From IMG/VR virus record IMGVR_UViG_3300032193_000308, positions 1-28,429 of that record: DNA of 28,429 nucleotides, one strand, 5' to 3'. The notes beneath the pieces were generated by a model. It worked only from the letters and a program-made list of their open reading frames with translations. It ran no database searches and was not told the DNA's origin. The DNA comes from a virus. Both the position numbers and the translations under genes were made by a program. The first letter of the stretch is position 1, and every line of letters starts with the position of its first letter. Of the stretch, positions 9,701-16,900 are shown piece after piece.

Positions 9701-11881
9701 GATAGTATTCTCATCAGCAATCTTAGCTACATTGTTATCTTCATCAATGATAGTCTCTCCTGGTTTAAATGTTCCAGATAGAGTTGTGACGAATAAAGTT
9801 CTTCCAAAACTAAAGTTTAGTGTTTCGTCATTTTCGATAACGCCATAAGCCTTACTATCTCTTCCTACAATATACTTACCTACTGAAAATCCAAGAGAAG
9901 GAGTACGATCTAACTTGATTTTCGTGAAGAATTTTGGATTAAAATAAGAGAAGTTAAAGGTGGCGCTATATGGTCTAGATCCATCTTCGCTTCTACCTTT
10001 AGATAAAACAATATCAGTATCCTGATTGAATCCTTCTGCTCTTCTTGCTAAAGAGTAATTCTTTGGTTTAGCAACACCAATAGTGGGATGAATAACATCA
10101 TTGTAGTCAACAATGTTTCCGTAGTAGTCGGCATTTGAAGAGACATCTGCTTCTGATGTCCAGAGTAGTCTTAACTTAGAAACGATGTTGCCATCATACT
10201 CTAGCAAAAATGTCTCTAGTAAGGATTTCTCTCCTATAACAGTAAACTCTACAAAGACTACCTGCTCGTCATCAATGACTTCGTTTCTGTTTACAATAGA
10301 TGTACCGATAACATCTACTTTGTCCCAACTAGTTGGTGTTTCAGCATTTACTGTTTTAGAGAACCATAGTTCTGTAGGGAATGTACCATCAAGAGGTGGA
10401 GTAGTTCCGTTGATAGCAACATAGATCGTTTTAATTCCCTGAGATGCTCCAATCTGCTGAGATCTTCTAGCAACTGTATTTTTGAAGTATCCTTCTGCTT
10501 CTAATCCATTTACCCCTACTGTTCCGTCATTAAATACGGAGTTAAAGTATACATCTGGATATGATGTTAACTCACCACCAATATTATTGAGTGGTACAGT
10601 GTTAGTAATATTTGTAATCTTATAGGTAGATAAACCAGACGACTTGATAGTTACATTATCTCTTTGTAACGTATCTCTTGCCTTATCAACTTCTACAAAC
10701 TTTGTTGCTTTATTTACAATCTCATAACCCTTCACATATGCTTTACCGGAACCAATATCCAAAAGCATCTTGGAGTCTGCTTCGGTTTCTGTCAACCCAT
10801 TAACTTTGCCGTCAGAACCGAGTTTGTAGATACCAGAGTTACCATCTTTCTGATAGTATTCTCTTACTGTCATTGGGAACTCATCAACTACATAGTCCCC
10901 AGACTCATCATATGTTCTTCTTGCTAAAGTATCTTCAAGAAGAGTGTAGTCAGCAGGTTTTACTTCTTTTTCAATCGTACCTTGATTGATTTTTAAAAGT
11001 TGGATGAAGTTAGTATCAGTCTTTTCTGAATATCCAAACTCAGTTAACTCAAGACTAATTTTTAATCTGTGTGCTCCAGGAGCAGAAGAGTTAGAGTATC
11101 CTCTAGCATTGTCATATAAACTACGATCTTCTTCTGGAGTTACAACCTCTTCTACGATATTAAATCCTACTTTGGCAGATGTCTTGTCAGAATACTTGTC
11201 AATAACTAGAATCTGCTTATCATTTCTTACAAAGAATCCATTTACAAAATAAATTCCTTCTTCTACTTCTACTGCACTGGCGAATCCCATCGCCGGACTA
11301 GTCTCGAATCTATCTTCTCCGGAGACGGGATCTGTAATTGTGATTGATGTTGGTAGAACGCTTCCATCAATACCAACAACTAATAATGGAGTATTGATAC
11401 CGCCAACAACTTCTAGGGTCTCTCCCTGTCTGAATGAGGTTTCGTTGTTGTCGTTACCACTGTTTAAATAATTAACAAATAGGGTGTCTGATTCGGTGTT
11501 TGTAGAATATGCTGTTTCAACAACTACACCTTCGACACCAGAAGTAATACCTCTTAATGTTTGACCAATTAAAAGGTTAATATCATATCTTTGATAGATG
11601 ATAGTACCATCTGGTTGAGAAATGCCCACCTCAGACACAGATGACAACTTAACATAATCTAGTCTATTGTTAAGACCAACTTCACCAGGAACTACCTGCT
11701 GCCCTTGCTTAAAACTATACCTACCAAAATTTTCAATCTGATTTTGTAATACAGACTGTAAAGTAGTTAGCTCTCTAGTTTGAATAGAATACCCTGGTCT
11801 GAACAGAACCTTGTAGAAGTTCTTGCCAGCATCAAAGTCATCAAAATAAGGAGCTGCATTAATGTTTGTCTTCTGGGGCAT
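3785..11881 (-). CDS. DUF4815-family giant baseplate/tail structural protein
   Basis: A 2698-residue protein starting MPQKTNINAAPYFDDFDAGK, then FYKVLFRPGYSIQTRELTTLQ, the N-terminus I know from DUF4815 proteins of marine T4-like phages. Other family landmarks follow in order. These are SLGDFCTVDSY and then VIDFRP near residues 1190-1225; a predicted coiled coil, IGKLEKRIERLEFYTSLSIL, near 1352-1376; a LPYTEQ...NPNPF segment near 1460-1480; NPLAQTF near 1770; and a C-terminal domain (about 2560-2698) ending FPPKIQDLRAVASF. GxGY-type repeats occur near 731-756, 1948-1975 and 1986-2012. The gene follows gp8, the place of gene 9/10-type peripheral baseplate genes in T4, so a baseplate or fibre-attachment role is likely but inferred. 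The start is chosen by family N-terminus; the 22-base leader has no clear Shine-Dalgarno. An intrinsic terminator lies just upstream, so expression may need read-through. Confidence 0.9.
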   Translation of the reverse strand: MPQKTNINAAPYFDDFDAGKNFYKVLFRPGYSIQTRELTTLQSVLQNQIENFGRYSFKQGQQVVPGEVGLNNRLDYVKLSSVSEVGISQPDGTIIYQRYDINLLIGQTLRGITSGVEGVVVETAYSTNTESDTLFVNYLNSGNDNNETSFRQGETLEVVGGINTPLLVVGIDGSVLPTSITITDPVSGEDRFETSPAMGFASAVEVEEGIYFVNGFFVRNDKQILVIDKYSDKTSAKVGFNIVEEVVTPEEDRSLYDNARGYSNSSAPGAHRLKISLELTEFGYSEKTDTNFIQLLKINQGTIEKEVKPADYTLLEDTLARRTYDESGDYVVDEFPMTVREYYQKDGNSGIYKLGSDGKVNGLTETEADSKMLLDIGSGKAYVKGYEIVNKATKFVEVDKARDTLQRDNVTIKSSGLSTYKITNITNTVPLNNIGGELTSYPDVYFNSVFNDGTVGVNGLEAEGYFKNTVARRSQQIGASQGIKTIYVAINGTTPPLDGTFPTELWFSKTVNAETPTSWDKVDVIGTSIVNRNEVIDDEQVVFVEFTVIGEKSLLETFLLEYDGNIVSKLRLLWTSEADVSSNADYYGNIVDYNDVIHPTIGVAKPKNYSLARRAEGFNQDTDIVLSKGRSEDGSRPYSATFNFSYFNPKFFTKIKLDRTPSLGFSVGKYIVGRDSKAYGVIENDETLNFSFGRTLFVTTLSGTFKPGETIIDEDNNVAKIADENTISHFVVTNRGDGYASSTNSPLNVIINGRVFDRSIIEARIQGGKIFNVEIINSNFVKTKYTTPPVITLSQDVGASTTARITPVLNKNTVLTYTNQNVKSFESVYDSYKFTADIDKSSTDFAETIQITNFTFTGERGTKFLVNNGFATDLNQIVVPGDLIQYTDDAGETIQNIVQSVSDSGGTTKARIYLDYALKGNVTNATVVRVRPKIDNVTKSSLLFPTGSKQVASLVNDTADTRFQYYVRKDFITELNASGSTVTFSAQLQSGTERFVRYTEENYIFTILDAGDSTAVETGDIIYVDPKFVEINSGTVTTNNVTSGSLTLTLPVSYFLGEGQGSITIFPKVKLTATVEVSKARPRLKTAIRNRRIVVVSGGDRVIPFRGVDYDSDVIESVTYSDAFKLRYVYEGTTSNPPEADADGVIVSGTDITYKYTFDNGQRDTLYDVSRIILKPGFDAPEGQLLIAFDYFEHSLGDFCTVDSYVHQAGVVSSDIPLFNSSVFGTVNLKDVIDFRPKVDSTTTISGFQDQSILSDEISVSFTGSGGIPSFTPAVDSNLEFTFTFTEKQFLDRMDGVFLTKRGDIVVKKGNSSLNPSRPELIDDSIALSYLHIPAFTNSTKDVRIIPVDNRRYTMRDIGKLEKRIERLEFYTSLSILEQQALNMQIKDSVGIDRFKSGFFVDAFEEHSVGNLNSIDYQCAIDSQQSVLRPQAKEDSFVLREVNTREDQRIISGYTINNGVVTLPYTEQRLLGNDNATKTINPNPFVVLQYVGDANLSPTIDQWYDDSVEPIVVDTNTKLNSILLAKENPKESLSSIFDSYITNWTGNDKSLFNINSLSDVNTEDINSSTTAATVASSSNVSPQNNTLGKGVNAAVINNREVSTGVKFFARSIPVKFTLNRLKANTRIYIYLEGRDIGRWVAPDTSYTGIAGNSISTFGNELVTDSTGSLSGIVLIPAGAPPRLNTRWTGDVETVIYDTAEEEVRITEGSKTLLFSSGRTATEAKETLDTYAEVNFYATGIIPQNPQSIVSTGAAYFKSNEGIQFANSNTDLEIKPNPLAQTFKVENFEGGVFTTGVDLYFSTKSANTPIRVYLTNVDSGVPGKYIVPGSQSTLFPDTRLKIYLTGDSESVSIQKDEDVTGATSGAIGPVKDVLDENGISLGDELSTTFTLSKEQTYTLILRNHNGISFVQDENLNIPSVTRFNNTNNRNAVFTIAKNSGRVVDLKIRNVGENYNGATITIENPQLPGGSIATADIQVSNGSVFNVDLVLNGRGYTEAPSVIVKGIGTGSTGALVESIIDIDTPAVVMGVATDDIGRSGRVASTTPTLFKFRHPVYLQNDTEYALNIETDSIDYNLWTSKLGDIEVTSDNAVTTQPLLGSLYKSQNTDNFVEDLFEDIKFSMWRAEFDTSRTASLSVTNEDLGYEKLDMSPYETSVRSPVNATSTLFKSNNSIIKVQHRDNGFEDRGSSYVYFKNAEDVGGIPSLTLNGELFRVWNSGIDGYAILSNSRAGSNVIGGGSSVLATYNRKYEKLYAQVSYLQVDGTNINAFVKTTNVVPVDSETENYVSYSQDDFEKTFLNEQHFFINQKMIASRINETINSLDNSLEYRIDLSSDRSYLSPVIDLNAASVKTISNRVENALGREDRYGKRYQELRFLESFDAILIQLGGGTPAIVAGSTIQGEDSNALGTIVTWDSNTARATINVSTTSNFAIGEAVNITDPSGVLLQGNEINISTLDQVNYEFVQGANVVASYPPNASVKYDNTINGKVVEWDSRDRILTIDTPYAPINGDYDALILPNSDYVRQADPEDQEKDIFRVGDVIESLDNKYLTIGSMIFTPGVDFVSDEESKNSSSSAKYVTKETFINTPGTSIDVRLTASVKNTENIKVFYKFKKASSQENFDDINWVAFNTDGNPDNSDIATATNSISGNYEKQSSYQEFKYSVSDLAEFSSYAVKIIMKTDDPAFPPKIQDLRAVASF

Positions 11882-11903
11882 TTTACATTATTTCTTTGAG
11901 GTT

Positions 11904-11929
11904 AAAAACGGTCCCCCGAAGGGGACCGT
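11904..11929 (-). terminator. Intrinsic terminator with cUUCGg tetraloop between gp8 and the DUF4815 gene
   Basis: On the minus strand ACGGTCCCC pairs perfectly with GGGGACCGT (9 bp) across a TTCG loop. The closing C-G pair makes the very stable cUUCGg tetraloop. The last stem base and the next four give a run of five T. The hairpin is strikingly GC-rich against AT-rich surroundings and starts 14 bases after the gp8 stop. Its orientation matches transcription of the baseplate genes. It could end or attenuate the gp8 transcript, or protect its 3' end. Confidence 0.9.
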
Positions 11930-11933
11930 AGTA

Positions 11934-11945
11934 TGATCTAGATCA
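11934..11945. repeat. 12-bp perfect palindrome overlapping the gp8 stop codon
   Basis: TGATCTAGATCA is its own reverse complement and includes the gp8 TGA stop. It lies just upstream of the terminator hairpin. It has no loop and is short, so it may be chance or a protein-binding site; no function is claimed. Confidence 0.35.
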
Positions 11946-13934
11946 GAATTCGATAACGAGTTTGATATCTTCAACCTGATCAGGTGCTCTTGTGATGAGT
12001 CTTCTGTTCTCAAGATACATGATATCGCCAGTGTCCTGAATAAACTCAGTATCAGCAAGTCCCTCGGTGAATGGAGCGACGTTGTTGGCAGCGACGGATC
12101 CTGTAGTTGGGGTAAGACCTTCGCCAGTGATGTCGGCAGGTGGTGTTACACCATCATTGCCTTCGAACGCTCTTACAACACCTTTATCGGTGTGCTCTAG
12201 TGGAGTCTGGTAGTAAGAAATGATACCAGTACCAGCACCAGTAGATTCGAACGAAACAACACGACCCTTAGCAGTACCACCAGTGGATAGTGTCTGGGTG
12301 ATCTGCTCATCAACTACGAAGTCGGAAGCGAGACCAGTAACATCAATTCTCTTGAGGTTGCTTAGTGTCTCTAGTCCAGCGCCATCAGCAATAGCTCCAG
12401 TGGAGGTTGCCTGTGGGTTACGGAGGATACCGATACGACGGAAGTCGTTATCGACAGGGAAGTCTCCATCACCTTCAGCATAGGTTAGACGGATGTTTGC
12501 CATTACACGCTTGGTGTTAAGCTCACGCTCGATATCAGTGCCGTTAACACCAGAACCATGACCGCCTCTTGGGGAGATGATTGGTTCGATAGCAGCAGTA
12601 TCAGTAACACCAACTCCAAGAGGAGTTACGGCGGTGGTTAGAGCAGCATCACTGTGGAGACCGATTGGGGATCCATCATAGACTCCACCGTCTTCAATTA
12701 GAACGTTACCATAGGTGTATCCGGTGCCAGCGTTGGCAATGAATAGACCAGTGATATTAGCACCATCGCTAACCAACTCAATAACAGCACCAGTACCATC
12801 TCCTAGAACAGGAACGAAGTAGCTAGCAGCAGGAAGACCAGTAACATCGAACTCAACAACAGCAGACTGAATACCACCGTCGATAGCAGCAACGTCTTCT
12901 GTCTGTGCTCTGTCAGTTTCTGCTTCGGAGCGAAGGGAAACAGGGATGAAGTCAGTAGAAAGGAAACGTAGAACGTCGTCAATGGACAACTTGTACATAA
13001 ACTTCCATACATAACCACCAGCAGCAGATAGCTGATACTTATTGTTTGGTCCTAGATCAGATCCATCAAGGTTCTCGAAGTATAGACCAGGAGCAATAGG
13101 ATCAGCAGCAGGATCTCTGTATACAGAGGTGCTTAGAAGATTGCTTCTTCTTGGTTCGAGAGTAGCAGGAATACCTTCGGGGTTGGTGGGGGACTGACCG
13201 TTGTAAAGGCACTTGAATACTTCATACTGTCCGTTCATTACATAGAACTTAGAAGTAGCAAGCGAAGATGCCTGAGGATAAGGAGCTCCTCTGTCAGTAA
13301 CGTTCTGAGAACCTAACTTACCCGAAGCACCAACGGTGGCAGGGGCATAGTCGTTCTTGTACATGTCATAGACATCAGTTCCGGTGAGGGCCCAGTTGAA
13401 ACGACGAATAACACCACGGGTGAAAGCGATGGTCATTCTCTTAGCGGCGATTAGATCGTCGTATACAGAGAAGAATTCAGCATCGTTGTCGTTAGCATCG
13501 ACAGGCTCGTTCTCATCGCCATAACGGTATACACCGGTAGTAGCAGTAGAACCAATACCAGCGCCACTAGTTACAGTGAAAGTAGAACCGATATCAGGAA
13601 CAGTGTCCTGGTTTACAGTACCAGAAACAGTCTTTAGAAGAACAGCGTCATCTAAGACTTCTTCGACAACAGCAGCGAAGCTGTTTGTGGAAGCAGTAAC
13701 AGTATCTCCCTCAGTTACAGATGCCCAACCGCCAGCAGCGTCAGCTCTGTTGTAAATTTCTAGGACGGCATACCACTCTTGTGGACGACCGACGAAGAAG
13801 AACATATTATCTCTTTCGGCAAGAGGATCACCTTCGGTGAAGTTACCTTCACTATCATATACGTCATCACCTAGAGCAGATAGAAATTGCTCAGCATTAT
13901 AAATTCTAAACTTTTCTGAAATGATTGCACTCAT
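11943..13934 (-). CDS. 8: Baseplate wedge subunit, T4 gp8-like
   Basis: A 663-residue protein, about twice the length of T4 gp8. The start (MSAIISEKFRIYNAEQFL) and FFFVGRPQEWYAVL near residues 45-60 match the gp8 family of marine T4-like phages. Further landmarks are FFSVYDDLIAAKRM near 150, YVMNGQYEVFKCLYNGQSPTNP near 225-250, GGYVWKFMYKLSIDDVLRFL near 300-325 and DFRRIGILRNP near 490. gp8 is a baseplate wedge component linking inner and outer wedge proteins. About 70 residues (67-137, starting GGWASVTEGDTVTA) seem inserted between GRPQ and the YDDLIAAKR segment, and a GxGY repeat (FIANAGTGYTYGNVLIEDGG) sits near 395-416. The gene has its own late-promoter box 38 bases upstream and an AGGAGA ribosome site with 8-base spacing. 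A strong terminator follows the TGA. Confidence 0.9.
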   Translation of the reverse strand: MSAIISEKFRIYNAEQFLSALGDDVYDSEGNFTEGDPLAERDNMFFFVGRPQEWYAVLEIYNRADAAGGWASVTEGDTVTASTNSFAAVVEEVLDDAVLLKTVSGTVNQDTVPDIGSTFTVTSGAGIGSTATTGVYRYGDENEPVDANDNDAEFFSVYDDLIAAKRMTIAFTRGVIRRFNWALTGTDVYDMYKNDYAPATVGASGKLGSQNVTDRGAPYPQASSLATSKFYVMNGQYEVFKCLYNGQSPTNPEGIPATLEPRRSNLLSTSVYRDPAADPIAPGLYFENLDGSDLGPNNKYQLSAAGGYVWKFMYKLSIDDVLRFLSTDFIPVSLRSEAETDRAQTEDVAAIDGGIQSAVVEFDVTGLPAASYFVPVLGDGTGAVIELVSDGANITGLFIANAGTGYTYGNVLIEDGGVYDGSPIGLHSDAALTTAVTPLGVGVTDTAAIEPIISPRGGHGSGVNGTDIERELNTKRVMANIRLTYAEGDGDFPVDNDFRRIGILRNPQATSTGAIADGAGLETLSNLKRIDVTGLASDFVVDEQITQTLSTGGTAKGRVVSFESTGAGTGIISYYQTPLEHTDKGVVRAFEGNDGVTPPADITGEGLTPTTGSVAANNVAPFTEGLADTEFIQDTGDIMYLENRRLITRAPDQVEDIKLVIEF

Positions 13935-13942
13935 TTAAAAAT

Positions 13943-13948
13943 TCTCCT
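13943..13948 (-). promoter_or_regulatory. Strong ribosome binding site of gp8
   Basis: AGGAGA lies 8 bases before the gp8 ATG at 13934. It is the clearest Shine-Dalgarno in the window and fixes the gp8 start. The other genes here have weak or no recognisable sites and may depend on coupling. Confidence 0.8.
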
Positions 13949-13972
13949 ATTGTGGATGATATTTTATACGAT

Positions 13973-13980
13973 TATTTATA
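13973..13980 (-). promoter_or_regulatory. T4-type late promoter box TATAAATA upstream of gp8
   Basis: The minus strand carries a perfect TATAAATA, the T4 late-promoter -10 box recognised by gp55-programmed host RNA polymerase. It lies in the 52-base gap between the 4007-residue gene and gp8, six bases after the upstream stop and 38 bases before the gp8 ATG. A start about 6 bases downstream would leave a leader of about 30 bases containing the AGGAGA site. A weaker TATAAAAT follows at 13960-13967. Confidence 0.75.
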
Positions 13981-13986
13981 CGAGTT

Positions 13987-16900
13987 TTACCCGATTGTTC
14001 TTACGTAAGACTCTGTGGCATCGTGTGTTTGGGCGGTTGTTCCACCTACACCTCTTGTGATTCCGGTTAGTTGATTTCCGGAAATACCTGTGTATTCGAT
14101 TTGTTCTAAAGTACCATTAACAGCGTCACCAATTAAGATTGTACCGCTGGTTGGCCATGCTAGATCGGCAAGATTTCCTCCTACATTGAGAGTAATACTT
14201 GTGGTTTCCGTGTCAAGAAGGTTGCCCTGTAGCGTTCCACCAACTTCATTAATTGAAGGAATTGCTAGGTTGAACATATCTCCATTTGGTCTTCTGCTAG
14301 ACTCTTCTCTCAATTCAAATTCTTGAATCTCGAAGTCATCTAATAGTTGAGCAATAGAAGCGTTTAGTTTCAACGAACCGTTGGAAACGAAAGCATTGGA
14401 CTGGAACTGTTCGTAGTTTGGTCCAAGTGTTGTTCTTCTGTAAACAGAATCCAACTCATCGGCAATAGCATCAGCAACACCGTTGACAATTCTCTGTACG
14501 ATGATGAGAGATTGCTCGGTGAAGATTGGTTGACTTACATCAGCATTGACCTCTACGATAGTTACAACCTCACGGTCACTGGAAGCAAGGGCGAGGTTAT
14601 CATTGGTTCCGTATGTGGACTCAAGACCTGCTGGTGTGAATCTGATGTATTCCTGGAATATAGTTGCCTGTACATCGAGTTCAACAGAATCAACAATGTG
14701 AACAATCTCGATGTCTGTTGTGATAGGTTCGAAGGCAGTAACAACGGTAACATCAACGATGATTGGTGGATCCTCTCCAGATCCTTCATCTGGGATAGAA
14801 TCCAAGTTGAGGGTGACAGCAATGGGAGATCCGCCAATAAAGGTTCCGACAGATTCAGAAGGCGTGACGACAATCTCCTGGAAGATTGTTGCTTGTACGT
14901 CAATCTCAATCGTCTGATCTCTAGTGAGTTCAAGAGTAACTGTCTGGACAGTAGCATCTCTCTCCTCAATCTCCTGTGGAGGTGCCTGTGTGGGTTGATT
15001 ATCACTACCACCAGGAACAGTCTCAGTGAAGAATACTTCAACACTGACATTGACAGGCATTGCTGGTACAGCATAGAATCCTTCGGATTCATCTAATACT
15101 AATGGATCATCAATTAGATAATGCTGATTAGGATAGAATCTGGATATTTGCTTGGTGATGCCAAGAGTTTCTCCAGCTGATGCTTGAGGAATTACTTCAC
15201 GTAGCATCCAGAATACAGCATTCAACTCATCACCTTGGAATGGAGTTGCTAGTTCTAAGAATGGAATTCCTCTTTCGTCTACAGGGAACTCACCATCTCT
15301 TTCTTCAGCACCACCGGACCATAGATAGACATACTTAGTAACTTCAAATTCACTATCAACAACAGAAGTCTGAGGACCAAAGTCGATGAAGTATTCCTGA
15401 CCATTGATCTTAGATCCTGCTATGAGGATTATAGTTTTAATTTCTTGAACAGAATCGGCATCTACTTGAGGTTGAATAATAAACGTATTGTTATCTTCAA
15501 CTGTAAATGGCGATCCTGCTACTACTTCTGGTTCAATAGGCTTGAGGTTTACATATTCAAACTCAGTAGCGCCCAAGAATACAGAATCAACGACAATCTG
15601 TAGGGTAGATACAACAGCATCTTCTTCGATTTCTACAACCTCGGCACCAAGAACCTCAGTAAGAACTCCCTCAATAAGGATCTGTTCTACTGGGTTGATG
15701 ATAAGAACAATCTCGGTTTCGGTTAGTGTTACTTCAGCTAACTCTTCATTCTCAATAATACGCTTCTTAAATCCAAATTCAGGAGCAATATTGATTAGAC
15801 CAGGATCAATTTGTGGTTGTAAGATGAGTTCATTATCCTGAAGAACTACATCGCTCATTCTTACATCAGGAATGTTGTCAAAATCAGTCCAAACAGGAAT
15901 AATTCTGGCATATTCCAACTCAGTAGTTAGAGCACCAAAGATAACATCCTCTAGTAGATAACGAGAAATAATCTGATCTTCAGTATCAATAGCAACTACA
16001 GAATCAAATGCCTTCTCGTATGGTAATGTTCTGACCCAATGGTTAGAAATATCATTTGGAATATTACCAAATTCAATAGATGTTGGGAGGATGTTAATGA
16101 TACGTGTTGTGGTATCTAAGGCATCAGTAACAACTACATCTGGTTCTACAACAGTTACAAACTGATCTTCAGTATCGATAGTAACTACAGAATCAAATGC
16201 CTTCTCATATGGTAGTGTTCTGATCCACATCTCAACATCTACGTTGAGAGGAGCAGTTCTCTCATCGATAAATCTGATGATCTCCTCTACAGGATCAAGT
16301 TGTACAGGAATCTGAGTAATCTGTAGATATCCATCAGGTAGAGATACAGTTACTGGTCTGGATGCTGCTTCCTGGAATGAAGTAGAGATGAATCTTCTGA
16401 TCTGAAGTTCATCGACAAAGAGATCAGTGACACTACCTGCTACTGGTGATCCAAAGTCAGCAAAGTTGAAGCTTACATCATCATCTTCGAATGTTCTGAT
16501 CCACTGAGCAATATCAACATTAAATGGTGCCTTTCTAGCATCTTCGAATCTGATAAAGATTGGATAACTAAATTGTTCGTAGTAAGCAGCAGTAACAGAT
16601 CCTCTTGGTTCGAATACTCTTGTTCTAGTATTGTCAATAGTTAAATCATTATCAAAGAAGATGAATAGTTCGACTGGGTTGACAATACCAGGAACAACAA
16701 TAATACCACCAGTTTGTAGTTCAATACTAATAGATTCAATACCAATATTGATAGGATGTAAGTAAATTTCTTGCTCAAGAATACTCCAAGAATTATCTGG
16801 TAGTCTTACAGATTGATCTGCTGGTTGAATCCACTGAACTACGTCATCAGTAGAGATAAACGCTCTTACTTCTTCGGGTCCTATTACATCAAAGAATCTA

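Noticed and set aside
11882-11903. Search for a late promoter in the leader of the DUF4815 gene
   Set aside because: The 22 bases between terminator and ATG contain no NATAAATA box. The nearest resemblance (AAATAATG) does not fit.
12803-13018. Second minus-strand frame of 71 codons, hydrophobic and Ser/Leu-rich
   Set aside because: It overlaps the well-supported gp8 frame. Apparent hydrophobicity comes from shifted reading; no ribosome site precedes it.
14512-15096. Plus-strand frame of 194 codons, with a second minus-strand frame at 14562-15092
   Set aside because: Both fall inside the 4007-codon gene. The region's repeated composition leaves several frames stop-free. The products have shadow-like composition and no domain.
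15488-15841. Plus-strand frame of 117 codons
   Set aside because: It is antisense to the giant protein, with shadow-type Ser/Thr/Ile composition and no motif.
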